Positions 11,615-23,451 are shown, counted from the first letter of the stretch. The stretch is 64,000 nucleotides of DNA from Loxodes magnus (GCA_946699065.1 CAMPDV010000042.1:434001-498000); one strand, 5' to 3'. Notes: generated from the letters alone by a model not told the origin. Program-made: numbers and translations.

Positions 11615-12076
11615 AAAGAAATTAATATAATAAGCTATTTTTATAATCTACTCAGTAGTTAACTCTATCTCTTCATCTTTACTTTTTAAGCTTTCTTTTA
11701 TTTCTACATCTACATAATTTTATTGCTTTCATGAGTTTTTCTATTGAAGGTTCTTTAAATAATTTTGATAATTAGTTGAGATAAGAATATAACAGTATAT
11801 AAAATTATCATCAGAACATGTTATTTCTTTTCTGTTAAAATCAATTACTTTATATATTAATTATAATGCTAAGTTTATTAGTAAGCATATTAACATCCTG
11901 CTTACTCTTAGATATGCCTATTATAAGCAGACAGATTATATTTTTGTTAGCCTTATTTAAATCACCAGGTCAAAAATTATAATCTAATTATTTATTAGGC
12001 GAACGAAAAAGAATTCCTTTCCAGATTTTGTTTGAAAGTAGACCTCGATATTTAACTTATCTTCTTCAATAGGCAT
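11615..12076 (-). CDS. Uncharacterised ORF, 3' end not defined
   Basis: From an ATG at 12076 the frame reads MPIEEDKLNIEVYFQTKSG, then KEFFFVRLINNQ, then a Cys/Leu-rich stretch, and ends in a charged helix (VEIKESLKSKDEEIELTTEQ). One TGA is read as Trp. No family is recognised. No in-frame TGA occurs before the neighbouring RING gene begins, so a short intron near the 3' end or a missing boundary is likely. The beginning looks more protein-like than random AT-rich sequence, but this is a weak call. Confidence 0.4.
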
Positions 12077-13715
12077 ATATATAATTTATTTATAATGATT
12101 CTTTAAATTAAAAAGAACTTATCAATTATAAGTTACATATAAGCCTTTAAGCTTTATATCATAAAATCAAAGTCTCTCATTATAAATTCTTTTCGATTTT
12201 TAATTAATATAACATACTCTAAAAAGCTTAATTATCTCTCATTCAAACTAATCATTTAATATCATAAAAATTAATATTTATGATAATTTTCTTAACTTTA
12301 TTAAATAATAATTATCATATTATACTCAGCTTTTAACTATCCCTAAGGATAAAATATTTATTTTATAAATTATTATAATAGATTCATCTCTCACTTCTCT
12401 CTTCAGTATAACTTAATATTTGTTTTCCTTTCTATATCATTAATATTAAGAGGTACTTATGAGTTATAAAGTTACTAAAATCTGAAGTTTGCTAAAAAAC
12501 TAAATATTTTTGTTGTTAATTATAAATTTTCTTTGTTGAAGAGATTCTATATACTAGAGGATGATAATATAAGAGATTTAAATGTTATATATTATAGATT
12601 AATATTTAAATATCTTTAAGCTATTTATACTCTCTAGAAAAGTATCATTGCTATAGTTTAATTTAATTTTGTATAAGTTTGTATTATTATTACTTTTTTA
12701 TTAAGATAAAACTTTATTCTATTTTTAACTTTTAATCATGGCTTCTTAATATTATTTAAAACACTCTACTTTTGTTTTCTAATTTAAGATATAACTAAGT
12801 TTAAGAGTCAAAGTTAGTAAAAGTTTATATATTATTAAAAAAGAAAAGTTGATTGTAAGGAATCTCATAGAGCTAATACAGTAAGAACTCAAAATTAATG
12901 AAAGTATAATAGAATCTTGGGAATATATAATGAAGGGTTATTATACTGTTAAATAGCAGATAGTTTAATGTTAGTTTAGTACATTTATTAAATTAATATA
13001 CATCACAAATAAAAGTTTATAAGATGCTTAGTAGAAATATTTCAATATTTCTAGTCTATTATTAGGTTTAATATGTTGTAATCTTTCAATTATAAAGAAC
13101 TAGGAATCATTTAAACTTTGCAAACAATATTAATTAGATATATAAAAATATTTTAGGCTATCTTTCATCAATCAAAATATTCTAACTAAAAATAAAATCT
13201 ATTTTTCATAAAAATTATTTAAATAAAAGCAAAGTTAAGTTCAGAATGAATTGCCTTTTTATCCAATATTTAAAGAAAACTCCTCATTATGTTAAAAAAT
13301 AAAATTTTTATTGGTATACTTTTAACCTTAAGAGAGTATTTAAATTTAGAAATATCAGAATCGAAAATTCGTATAATACTCCAAAAGCATATAAGCATAG
13401 GAAAGAAATTAATTGATATTCAGTTAATTAAGATATTTAAAGAGATTAAAATATCCTTAATTTATATAGTTCATATTTATTTCTGCTAGATTATAAAATT
13501 TCTTTTTAAGCTCAAGAAAATAATTTTAAAATTAATTTAGATAGATAAAATAACTTCAAGTTGTAAGATTTAAATAAAAGTAAGTTTTAAAGTTAAATTT
13601 ATATATGATAAATGTATATGAAAATGCTTTTACATTTAGTTATTTTTATAATAAAAAAAAGCGGAGGAAGAAAATTAGATTAGATAAAAAGTAAAAAACT
13701 ATTTTATAAGAATTT
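12077..13715. other. AT-rich spacer
   Basis: This is 1.6 kb of low-complexity AT-rich DNA. One plus-strand frame is TGA-free from about 12838 to beyond 13490 but shows no clear codon-position bias or family motif, so I did not call it. No RNA gene or repeat was seen. Confidence 0.5.
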
Positions 13716-14498
13716 TCATTATTTGTTACTTAGTTCCCTCAGGGCTACAAGGGCATTCTTTTGAACCATGAATTAATTCTTAAGTTATTCTTAGTCGTAA
13801 ATTATTGGGTTAATTCTAATAACGCAAACTTAGCCGTTAGTTTAATAAAATTCTTCACAAATTTTCTTAATAGTTTTTATATGGTTTCCTACACCAATTT
13901 CTAGGATGACTGTTTAATTTTTGTTTCAAAGCATTTCTTTTCATATTCTCATTACTTTATGCTTTTGCTCTGCGGAACGGTCTTAATTTCATAAAGGATC
14001 ATTAAAAAGACAAATATTAGGTCTTGCAAGTTTTTTGCAGTGTGGACAATGAGGAAAATCTTCTAATTATTTAGCATCTTCCTTTATTTGTCCCTTTGCT
14101 TGCCATATGTCAAATTTGCAAATATTTATACACTGTAAATAATTTATATTTCCATGAACTTCTCATATTATATCTTCTGAGAATCCTGCTTTTTAAAAAT
14201 GTCCATCCACATTAGATGTTATAATGAAAAAATTTTTGTCCTTTGAAAGGTTTTTTAATATCTAATATCCTTCATGAGGTTCAGTTCTTTCATACATGAA
14301 ATATCTAGATGAATAAAAATCCCAAGCTAACTGAGGTTTTTACATAAACGCTTTTCGCGTAGCAAGATCTTCAAATTCAACATTTTTGTAAATCCCTGTA
14401 GTTCTATAATCAGGCAATCCACTATCAACTCCCATTCCTGCTCCTGCTAGTACTATCATATTAGGAGAATTATCTACTATTTTTCTTAGCAACTACAT
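13716..14498 (-). CDS. SIR2-family NAD-dependent protein deacylase
   Basis: This is a 260-residue sirtuin. The Rossmann signature GAGMGVDSGLPDYR starts near residue 19, TSNVDGHFQKAGF near 94 corresponds to the TQNID motif, and VHGN has the catalytic His at residue 115. A zinc site is suggested by CINIC near residue 120 and CPHC about 25 residues later. RPNICLFND and EIGVGNHIKTIKK near the end are the remaining NAD-binding strands. These enzymes remove acyl groups from lysine using NAD. Ser replaces Gln in the TQN motif, as in a divergent subgroup of the family. Four in-frame TGAs code Trp. The product is compact and lacks targeting extensions. Confidence 0.9.
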
Positions 14499-15174
14499 TT
14501 CCAGATAATATAAATTTAGTCTTTTATTATCCAATAATATGCTTATTTATCTAGATATTTAGCATATTTTAACTTCCAATTTTAAACCTTTTTATTTACT
14601 TTAATTTGCTAGCTCTATCTATTTTCTATTTATGCTTATATTTCAACACTTTATTTCCATACTATTTAGTTTACTCTTACTAATACTTATGCATAATATA
14701 CTCTATAGATAAATTACAGTATTAGATATGAATACTTACAGCTATCTTAGGTAATTTAAAGAATTATTTTGGAATTAATAAATTTTAACAATTTTAAAAT
14801 GATTTAATATAATATAATTAATTGACTCTGCAAACTAGTCTAAAAGCAGCAATAATTCCTACAGTTAAAGATTTTCAAATTATTGAAATATATAATTATA
14901 ATTTTATAGCTGAAACTATTAAAACCTTTATTTTCTTATTTATCCTTAAGAGTAAAACTAAATTTAGTTATCTTACTATGTATATAAATAGATATATCTT
15001 AATAACTTTCTAAATTTGGTGTTAAAAGTATCTGTTGAAGTACATACGAACTATCAAAGATCGTGATATTTCTATATTATATGAAATAAGAAAAATTTAG
15101 TATGCAGTTAATGAATAAATCCCATTTTTTCTGCTTATTATTGCTATAATATTTCCCCTCCTAAGTATTTAAAG
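14499..15174. other. Intergenic spacer between divergent genes
   Basis: AT-rich DNA between the sirtuin start (minus) and a plus-strand gene. It should hold both promoters; no motif stands out. Confidence 0.5.
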
Positions 15175-16092
15175 ATGAGTGGTTAATGTAATAGAGTTTT
15201 AAATGTTACAATTAATGAATCTATTAAAAGCAATTATTTTAAATATAAAATGATAAAAAGTAAATATTACAAAAAGAAACCAAAAGAGTAAAATTGACAG
15301 CTACTTCCAACCTTAAACTTATCACCTAAGTATTCTGTTATACAGAGAAGCATGCTAGGGTAAAGCGTAAAAAGAGATATGACAGATCTGAATAGTGATG
15401 ACTGACTGGAAATATCTTAAAGAAAATAAAATCATATATTGTTTTCTAATGACATTATTAAAAGACATAATGAAACTCTCAAAACTTTCAATCGTAATTC
15501 AAAAAATTTAACAAAAAGGAACAGATTGAAAAAATCTTAAAACTGTACCTAGGTGAATCAATTAGATCTTTAGTCTCTATTAAACAGTTAAAATAGATAA
15601 CCCTTGCTAAGTTTTTTCGATTTTACTAGTTAAAAAGGAAGCAAAAAGTAATTTAAAAAACTAAGAAAACTAGAGATGTATAAAGAAAGTGAACTATAGA
15701 AGAAGACTTAATAAATACTTAATAGGAATTAATTATCTTAAAATACGCATACTTTGTCCCCAAAGTATCAGAGTCAAACATTTGTAAAAGAATTTCGACA
15801 AAAGAATATAAAATAATAAATAAAAAAAGTTAGCAAAGGTAAAGATAAGTTCTAATTAAAAAAATTGAAAAGTATGAAATCCTGATCTATTGATACTCTC
15901 TAAAACATTTAAAGTAATTATGAGAAAAATAACCTAAATATCAAAATTCCTTAGCTAGATAAAGACAAACATTTTTTGAGTTATAGATCTATTAATAGCC
16001 AATTTAACAGTCCTGTGTTGATAGGAAGTAAATACTTATCCAAAGATAACTCAACTGAGTATATAGATAATAGTAATTAGATTAATATTTGA
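15175..16092 (+). CDS. Basic low-complexity protein, unknown
   Basis: The product is 305 residues, rich in Lys, Ser, Asn and Gln, and predicted mostly disordered. Segments such as MTDLNSDDWLEIS and NSQFNSPVLIGSKYLSKD are typical of ciliate regulatory or cytoskeletal proteins. No domain is recognised. Codon-position bias and steady composition from 15175 to TGA 16090 support real coding. A second in-frame ATG at 15250 is an alternative start. Two TGAs are read as Trp. Confidence 0.6.
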
Positions 16093-17065
16093 TTTTATTT
16101 AATAATTTCAAATTTTCTTTTAAACTTACAAAGAAAGCAACCCTCTTTAATAGCACTTATAAATAATTTATTCCTTCAAGTTATTTTAAAAATGAAAAAA
16201 ATCAAATAATAATGCATAAACTGAAAGCAGATAGTAGAGAATATTAAAATAAGCAACTTGATATCTTTATTATAAGTGAGTAATTAAGAAATATCTAATT
16301 TTAATGATAAGAACTATTTAATTTATTATCTAAATCCAGTAAAATGCAAGCCTAGTACCCCAAGATATCAATAACTACAATAATTATAGAATTTTAGTTT
16401 TATAAATGAATAATTATACTAATGTTAGGTAATCATTGTAATTTTAAGCTTAATTAAATTAATAATTATTTATATAGCAATCCTTATTTTCTCTTTTCTT
16501 ACTTTGATAATTATATACTCTTATCTTTTAATATCTGCTAGTATGAACTTATTATAAATTTTGATTATTACTATTTATTACTATTTAAGTTAAAAAATAT
16601 AATCATAATTCTTTAGAAATAAGATTAAAATGAGGAGAAAAGGGAAAATATAGAAATATTAAAGAAAAGCTTAGAAATTCTTATGTTTTATTAATACAAT
16701 TGTAAAGACTAAAAATTTAGGAATTATAATAAAGAAATCAATAGTATAAAAAAGTTTATTTATCCATACAACTATTACACTAGGTTATTCCTTAAGTATC
16801 TATAAGTTCATATTAAATATGAACTTATAGATACTTGAAACTGGCCACTAAGATTATAATATATAATTTAGAGTTATTATGGCATTCTTATTTAACTATA
16901 TAAAGAATTATAAATTTTCTTTTAAGAACAATTACTTAAAGACTTTTTCGCTCAAGACTAGGAATTAAAATATTTATAGATAAGGAAGTATAGTGGAAGG
17001 ATAAATCTCATTTAATTATTTGATAGTTAATTAAAATTATTATTGATTAAAGATTATTTATAGCT
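16093..17065. other. AT-rich spacer carrying a perfect-arm palindrome
   Basis: Spacer between the convergent ends of a plus-strand and a minus-strand gene. Apart from the palindrome at 16794-16836 and GGGAAAA at 16642, I see no gene-like structure. Confidence 0.55.
16794..16836. repeat. 43-nt palindrome with 21-nt perfect arms
   Basis: The arm begins AAGTATCTATAAGTTCATAT; the second arm is its exact reverse complement, with one unpaired central base. Such length and perfection are not expected by chance even at this AT content. It could form a cruciform or RNA hairpin at the 3' side of two convergent genes. Confidence 0.9.
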
Positions 17066-18508
17066 TCATAATTCCATTTTGCTACTTTCTTTCCTTTTCT
17101 AAATCCAACCATCAATCTCTTCAAAAGTTTTGTTTGTTGACCAAAAATAAGGTTATTTATCAGTTCGTGCCAGGAAATATAAACTTGGATATCCATCAAT
17201 TCTGAACTTAGGTGGAATATCATTATTAATAGCATCATATTTAGCTATTACAATATCTGATTCTCTATATTTTTCTGCTAGCTTTTCTCATATAGGAAAT
17301 AGCTTTTTACTATGATTGCACCATGGAGAGTAAAACATAATAAAGTAATCTTTAGTAAGATCTTGAAAATACTTTTTATAAGTTTTCCCCACTATTTTCA
17401 AAATGTTCTACTCATATAAATCCTAAGGTTCTGGTTCAGACCTTACAAAAACATCTAATTTATCTTCCTAAAATTGGTTTAAGAATTACTATATTTTTTA
17501 TAACTAAAGCTTTTAGTTATCTATTGGGTCCTCCAATACGTATTTTGTAGCTTCATTTTTTATTATTATGAAAATATTTTATTTAAGACTCAAAGAGTCT
17601 AAATAATCCTGCATTATCGAATTATCAACTAATCCTAATGAAACGTTTTTTTCTAAGGTTTTAATTCTATTTCATAGATATTTCACATTTTTTGGGGATT
17701 TTTCGTGGTGAGCATCAGTGATAAGAAGACCAAAAGGTTTTTTAAAGGTTTATAAATATGATTGGAACTAAGGATAATAAAAGACGTGCTTATTGATGAT
17801 GTTATTATCAATCCATTACTCTAATTCCTCTTTATTACTAAAGCTTTCTTTTATAGTGTAATCATCTGAAATGAATTTTGGATAAATAGTAACTACTCCT
17901 TCTTTTTCTAAATGATACTCATCTAATACATCTTAAAAGTCTCCTCATTAATACGAAGCGAATTTATACACATCTATTTTTTCACTAACAATTTCTTTGA
18001 ACCATAATTAGGCATCAGATTCTTTAGGGAAAATTCCTACTACAAAAGGATATTCAGGAAACTTAAGTCTTAGCTTTTTTAAATGAATCAACTTTTTTAG
18101 CTCTTCTTTTAAAGTAAACTTTCCTTAAAAGAATGATATTATACCTTCTGCAGTTCTTGGACCTTCATAAGGATTTGGTAAATTTTCATTAGGAAAGTAA
18201 AACTTTATAGTTGGATAATTAACAACATTCATCTAGTTTGCCAAATCTTAATTTTCAATCAGCGTTCCATCCACTTTAGCTAATTTAATTTTTGCATCTT
18301 TAAGCTTTTCAGCAACCTTATAATACTCAGGCTCTAAGATTCTACAACTTTTGCACCAAGGAGCATAAAATAAAATCACTCTCATATCATTTTAAAATCT
18401 TGAAAGCCAAGTATCAAATGCATTACTTTTAAGTTCATATACAAAATCTTGCTAGAAGTATTAGCAAGTAGATATAAAGAATCACATGCAAATAATAACT
18501 AATTTCAT
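17066..18508 (-). CDS. Protein disulfide isomerase-like ER protein
   Basis: The product is 480 residues with a signal peptide (MKLVIICMWFFISTCQ). The first thioredoxin domain has FYAPWCKSC with redox Cys at residues 52 and 55, and YPTIKFYF for the cis-Pro loop. Two non-catalytic thioredoxin-like domains follow. The last domain has FYSPWCNHSKKL (Cys 397, Ser 400), so the resolving Cys is missing there, and its cis-Pro loop is GYPSLYF. The C terminus SKMEL resembles a KDEL-type ER retention signal, which supports the TGA at 17066 as the true stop. Domain order a-b-b'-a' and length match PDI. It probably catalyses or chaperones disulfide formation in the ER, with one normal and one crippled active site. 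Confidence 0.9.
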
Positions 18509-19084
18509 CTTATAATTTATTATTTAAGAAACCTTACTATTTTAAACTTCTGCTTATTTAAATTTACAAATCTATACCTATTATAGCTTTATCTCTTTCT
18601 AAGCTAGACTTATATTTACTATATAATTGTTAATCTTATTCTCTTTATTGTCTATGAAGTAATATTAAAGATTAAAGCAAGGATAAATAGTCAAATTTTA
18701 CGAATAAATTAAGGTAGGAAAATGAATAAACATATAATAAAGTAAAATGATAGCTTAAGCTAAAGTTTAGCTCTTTATTTTATTAATGCAATTTAAACCA
18801 TAAAATTGTTATAAGCTTATTATATCTAAATCTCATTTAGTTCTCTTTTATTATATAGTCCCCATTTCTTACATTTATCAATCGATTTATGTAAAAAGTT
18901 TTACTATCTATGATATAGATTTATTAAAAGCTGTCTTAAATTATATATATTTATTAAACAATAAAGCATTCTAAACTAAAGATTTAATAGAAAATAAAGA
19001 AGGATAATTAAACTTTTTTGGTAGTATAATCTAGATACTTACTTTGATTTAAAAGATCAAACGAATATAAAAATTAAAAGAATA
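18509..19084. other. Intergenic spacer
   Basis: AT-rich spacer between two minus-strand genes; nothing recognisable. Confidence 0.5.
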
Positions 19085-20212
19085 TCATTTATTATATTTG
19101 GCATTCAAATAGCGCAGATATTTTTCTAAGTTTAGTTTATGCTAAGTAGTGTTAATTGCTTGGCATGAAAATTATCCATCTTCAACATAAAGAATTCTAT
19201 CAGCGTAGCATTCTAGATCTGGATTATGTGTCACCATCACAATTGTTGTTGTTTTATTTATTTCAAGTAGCAAATCCATAATTTCGATGGTATTAGTTGT
19301 ATCTAGATCACCAGTAGGCTCGTCTAAAAGTAAAATTTATGGGCTATTAGAAAGCGCTCTCGCTATTGCAACTCTTTATTTTTCTCCTCCTGATAATTCA
19401 GAAGGTAAGTGATTAGTTCTATCTTTCATATTTACTTTTGCTAGTAGCTCTTTTGCTCTTTCTTTCCTTTTCTTTTCACTCATTTAGTTAGCTAACATCA
19501 TAGGGAGCTCCACATTTTCCAAAGCAGTCATTGTTGCCAAAAGATTAAAGCTTTGAAAAACAAAACCAATATGCAACATTCTTAATTGAGACAGATATTT
19601 ATCAGTAGCATTTTCAGTTATTTCTTAATTAAGAATTTAAATTCTGCCACTTGTAGGCTTATCAATAGTTCCAAGCATGTTTAAAAGTGTAGTTTTTCCT
19701 CCTCCACTTGGGCCACGAATTATAACAAATTCACCTCTTTTTATAGGTTGAAATTCGCAATTAGGAGCTAGAGAAATGTCTTTTAAAGCACTAATTTCTT
19801 CATTTTAGAGTTTGTATATTTTATACAAATTTTCACATTATAGAACTGGCTCTCCCAACTACTTTGTAACCATTTATACTTGCAACTATTAGTTTTAATT
19901 TATTTGATCTATTGTTGGATACAAAGGTAGATTTGAAGGATTTTATTGGATTTATTCTATCTAATTTTAAATGTTTTCAGTACTTTGAGCTTATTTAAGT
20001 TAAGGGTCAAATTATTACTGATATTATGATTATACCAATTCTTACCCTTATAAGCTAAAAATTTAATTTTCAGCATTATTAGATTATTAGGATAATTTTT
20101 CATATGATAGTGACATTTCTTTTTAAATAATTTCTTCTTCTGGAGAACTTGTTCCACTTCTTGAGTTGGGTTTATTCTAATTAAGATTATATAATATGTT
20201 GTCCCCCTGCAT
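19085..20212 (-). CDS. Stand-alone ABC transporter ATPase, LolD/MacB-like
   Basis: The product is 375 residues. The first 120 residues are Gln/Asn/Ser-rich and probably disordered. The ATPase domain then shows Walker [10 protein letters not shown] from residue 167, Q-loop [10 protein letters not shown], signature LSGGEKQ, Walker [13 protein letters not shown] and the switch His in VTHN. There is no membrane domain. Sequence style is that of bacterial LolD/MacB/FtsE-type ATPases, which also occur as soluble subunits in protists. The partner permease is not in this window. The Q-rich extension is unusual for the family. The stop is TGA 19085-19087; the Gln of the signature motif is encoded by TAA. 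Confidence 0.92.
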
Positions 20213-20694
20213 TTTATTGTATTACTAAATTATTTAATTTTAATTCAATGCAATTCTAATAAAACTCTTCTTTCTAATGTTCTCATATATTGTCACTATT
20301 TAAATTAATTATATTGACTAAAATCATTTATATTAAAATTTCTATAATTAACCTCTATCCTTTGATAGAGAAACGCACTTAAAAATTTAAATAAGCTATA
20401 TTACTTTATATTCTAAGTATGATCATTAATATTTATATTCAAGCTTATTGTATTTCTTAAATGATTATTTTGTAGAATCTTAATAGCCTTCAAATAAATG
20501 TAATAGCTTTAGTTATAATTTAATGACACAAAGGATTATCTTAAAAATAGGGAGGTTTATTTTGCGTTTCGTTGAATATCAATTAATTTATAGATTCTAA
20601 ATAGCGTTTAAACTTAATTTAGTTTTTAGCTCTAAGAGAATACATAGATTAATAGCATATGGTAATAAGTTCCAGTACTTTATTCTATAATAAA
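20213..20694. other. Intergenic spacer
   Basis: AT-rich DNA upstream of the ABC ATPase gene; nothing recognisable. Confidence 0.5.
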
Positions 20695-21105
20695 ATGAAA
20701 TCACTTTTAATATGCAAGGTATAAAATGTTTTGGCTTTAATAAGTATTTATGCTATAATAAACAACTAAAGGATACTCTTCTTTAACTTTTATGGATATT
20801 TTTCGATAAAAAATTAGAAATATCACAAAGACTAAGAGGAAAACAATTACTAATAAGTAGATTTTATAAAATATCACTTAAAAATAAAATATGGTAAATT
20901 AACTATGGAATCAGTCAAGTTTAAATAAAAAGTATATATGTATAGTTTACCTTAATTGTATATGAAGAGTTAATCACATAACAACTTAGAAGCCTAAGTT
21001 ATAGATATGATATATCTTCTTTAATTTAGTAAGAGATATAAAACAAAGATAAACTCCAGGAAACTAAGAATTATTGCTCTTCTAAAGAACTAAAAAAATG
21101 GTTGA
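20695..21105 (+). CDS. Possible small membrane protein
   Basis: This open frame of 136 codons starts MKSLLICKVQNVLALISIYA, so it begins with a possible signal anchor, and continues with a Lys/Tyr/Gln-rich soluble part (KVYMYSLPQLYMKSQ). G is most frequent in codon position 1 and least in position 2, as in confirmed genes nearby, but the bias is weak. No family is recognised. Chance open frames of this size are common with only one stop codon, so confidence is low. Confidence 0.25.
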
Positions 21106-21552
21106 TATAAATCTACTAGCAGCAGTATTATAATCTATAAAATATTGAAATATGATATACTATTATATAATTATTACAAATGTATCTTAAGTTAGATATC
21201 ATATAACTTAAAGATTTAAATACTGTCTCATTTCTAATTATTAAGAAAACTAAAATGATATTAATAATATTTTTATCTACGTTAAACTACATTAACGGAG
21301 TAGCAAATAGAGACTTCTAATAAGAATATTTAAATTATAAAAGGAATTTTAAATAAAAATGGCACTAACTTATAAGCAATGTAGTATCTTTTACTTAATA
21401 GAAAATATTATATTTAAGATTAATTTTGATTTTATAAAGAAAACTAAATAAATTATTTGATATAGGAAGCCAAAAAAGATTAATAAAAAAATTAAATAAA
21501 AAACAACCCCAAAAAGTTTTAAATATCACTCTTGATAATCTAAGTAGCTTAT

Positions 21553-22496
21553 TCAAAATAGAATAAAGGTATGATCTAGCCTGAATATCTAAATTTGAAC
21601 TTATCAACTAAGCTTTTAAAATTTTTATATATTTCCTAAAATTTCTGTATATTAGAGTTAAGTATGCTTAGAGCTTTCTCTATTTCTGTGGGGTTAAAAC
21701 ATTAAGCGATTGTTAAAACTTGATCTTATTATCCACAAGAAATAAAAGCAGCACATAGGGAACTCGCAGCTTAAATAGAAGGAAGTTATTAAGAGAAGTC
21801 ATAGAAATGCTATCCAAGTTGAAGAATCAAATGAGCTGTTTTACTAATAAAATCGCTTGGCTTATATAGATAAATTAGCATTGTTAAGAATTCATAAGCA
21901 TGAGGAACACACATTTTATACTACAATGCCTCTAAAATATTTTTTTCAAAGTTCTTTATTTCAGCAATACTAATTTTCGAGTGGGCAACTTTCTCATAGA
22001 TAACTTTGAGTTATAATGGAACGACTTCTTCAAATTTGCTTGCTATAAACATGCAAGCTACTCCTAAAGCATGCAACTCCTAGGTTTATAATGATCTAAC
22101 TTCCCTTTAAAAATAATTATCCATATATCTAATTGCTAAAAATAAGACCTAATCACTTTGCTTAAAAGCTGTAAGAACTTCAATCATTCAATCCACCATA
22201 AAAGCTCTCTAATCCTTTGTTATTTTGTGATTGGATAAGAAGTTATCTAATTAGAACTATTTTTCTTTGTTTTTTAAACTGTCCCACTGTTGTTAACCAA
22301 AGTTATCTGCATTTAATTAATCAAGGGTTTTATTAGGAGGTACTATAGGTAATGTTACCCTAGGAATATTAATTATATTTTGCAAGACAAATTACTACTA
22401 GACTGATACTTAAGACTCCTTCTTTTCAATGTTTGATACAATCTTTAGATTTTCCTTGTTTTCAAAATTGTTTCCAGCTTGATAAAAAGTAAGCAT
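21553..22496 (-). CDS. Cyclin (A/B-like cyclin box)
   Basis: The product is about 307 residues. The cyclin box begins with RAFMVDWMIEVLTAF near residue 110 (the MRAILVDWL motif) and continues through FLAIRYMDNYF, ACMFIASKFEEV and FEKNILEAL. The C-terminal cyclin fold follows (PHAYEFLTMLI, LPSIQAASSLCAAF). It should activate a cyclin-dependent kinase. The box ends near VDKFK. Without splicing the frame stays open through AT-rich sequence to 21228; removing a 20-nt GT/AG intron at 21581-21600 gives a TGA after 8 codons. The N terminus has no obvious destruction box. The exact 3' end is inferred. Confidence 0.85.
21581..21600 (-). other. Candidate 20-nt intron near the cyclin 3' end
   Basis: On the minus strand GTTCAAATTTAGATATTCAG has GT/AG ends. 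Its removal gives a nearby TGA where the cyclin family normally ends. An alternative 20-nt intron starting 9 nt upstream gives the same downstream frame. Confidence 0.45.
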
Positions 22497-23120
22497 TTTC
22501 CTTAATTATTACAAAATCCCTTGCCGCTTTATATACCAATTCAAATGCTTTAAATAATTGAATTTTTCCCTTTTTTAAATTACTTTTTAGCTTTAATAGC
22601 ATTTTTAGCTTTAAAATTCAATTTCAAAAAACTTTCAAATGTTAGTGCAAAAACTTAATTAATGAGCTTGTATTTTTGAGTATGTAGTAATTATGCAATT
22701 CAAATCTTACATTCGTTATTTAAAATAGCTAGTGAGAAATCTTAGTTCTCTTAACGTATGAAAAGTTAAAAATATTCACTTATTATCACTTTTAAAGGGA
22801 AAGGTAATTATAATTATCTAGTTTTTCCAATGATAGTAGATATATAAAGTTTAACAAAAAGTAATAGATTAAAAAAATGATTTAATCAGTAAATTTCAAT
22901 TTTACAATATAAATGTAATAGCTTAGGAGAGCAGTCAATTAAACTATTAGCTAAAGATAAAAGTTCTAAGTTAAAGGATTTTCATGCTAAAATATCCCTA
23001 TCGTTATTTCTGAATCAAACGGTTTAGCATAACTTATATAACAAATAAGCTTCTGCATAATGAACTCAATAGTAATCATTAAATCTAAAAATTAATAAGT
23101 AGATAAAATAAATAAATAAA
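22497..23120. other. Spacer upstream of the cyclin gene
   Basis: AT-rich, with TTTTTCCC at 22563, about 70 nt upstream of the cyclin ATG. No gene-like structure is seen. Confidence 0.5.
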
Positions 23121-23129
23121 TTTGATTAT

Positions 23130-23163
23130 AGAGCGCGTAGCACTCTCGTTGGTGCGCAGCTCT
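23130..23163. repeat. GC-rich hairpin at the edge of the structured island
   Basis: AGAGCGCG pairs with CGCAGCTCT (one bulged A) around a 17-nt loop. It is a sharp GC peak in DNA that is otherwise about 80 percent AT. Confidence 0.7.
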
Positions 23164-23181
23164 TTAAAAAAAAATGTTTCA

Positions 23182-23310
23182 TACTGACAAGAATGTTTGT
23201 TACTGATAAAATTATCAGATACTGATAAACCTTGTTCAATACTGGTATAATTATTCAGTACTGATAAAAATGTTCAATACTGATATAATTTTAGAATACT
23301 AGTAATCTTT
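23182..23310 (+). repeat. Seven-unit 19-nt tandem array
   Basis: Units begin with TACTGATA or a close variant at 23182, 23201, 23220, 23240, 23259, 23278 and 23297. Spacing is 19 nt in all steps but one (20 nt). The first half of the unit is conserved; the second half varies around NNTGTTCAA. The phase is regular and non-coding. Confidence 0.85.
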
Positions 23311-23317
23311 AATATTT

Positions 23318-23451
23318 GCTGGAGGTCCAAGGACATGGCATGATTGTGTCTCATTGCATCACCAAAGCAGAGGACGACATGTGTCAATTATGGGTACTTA
23401 AATTCCCCACCTCTGATGAAGCTCGCAATATTATTTCTTTTTCGTTCCAGA
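23318..23451 (+). ncRNA. Structured RNA-like element, copy A
   Basis: This GC-rich element shares a 61-nt core (23361-23421) with copy B. Shared parts are ACCAAAGCAGAGG, TTATGGGTACTTAA, TTCCCC and CCTCTGATGAAG. CAGAGG can pair with CCTCTG, GGG with CCC around a TACTTAA loop, and flanking CTGGA with TCCAG as a closing stem. Differences between the copies include single-base indels that break any common reading frame, which argues against coding. The RNA class is not recognised. Confidence 0.5.

Noticed and set aside
12838-13680. TGA-free plus-strand frame over 200 codons long
   Set aside because: Codon-position bias is flat and no motif is visible; with one stop codon and high AT such frames are expected by chance.
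23182-23310. CRISPR-like array
   Set aside because: Units are contiguous 19-nt tandem repeats without spacers, in a eukaryotic genome with no cas genes.
23410-23420. CTGATGA resembling a hammerhead ribozyme core
   Set aside because: The matching GAAA and cleavage-site parts are absent in copy A and misplaced in copy B, and the CTCTG part pairs with CAGAG instead.
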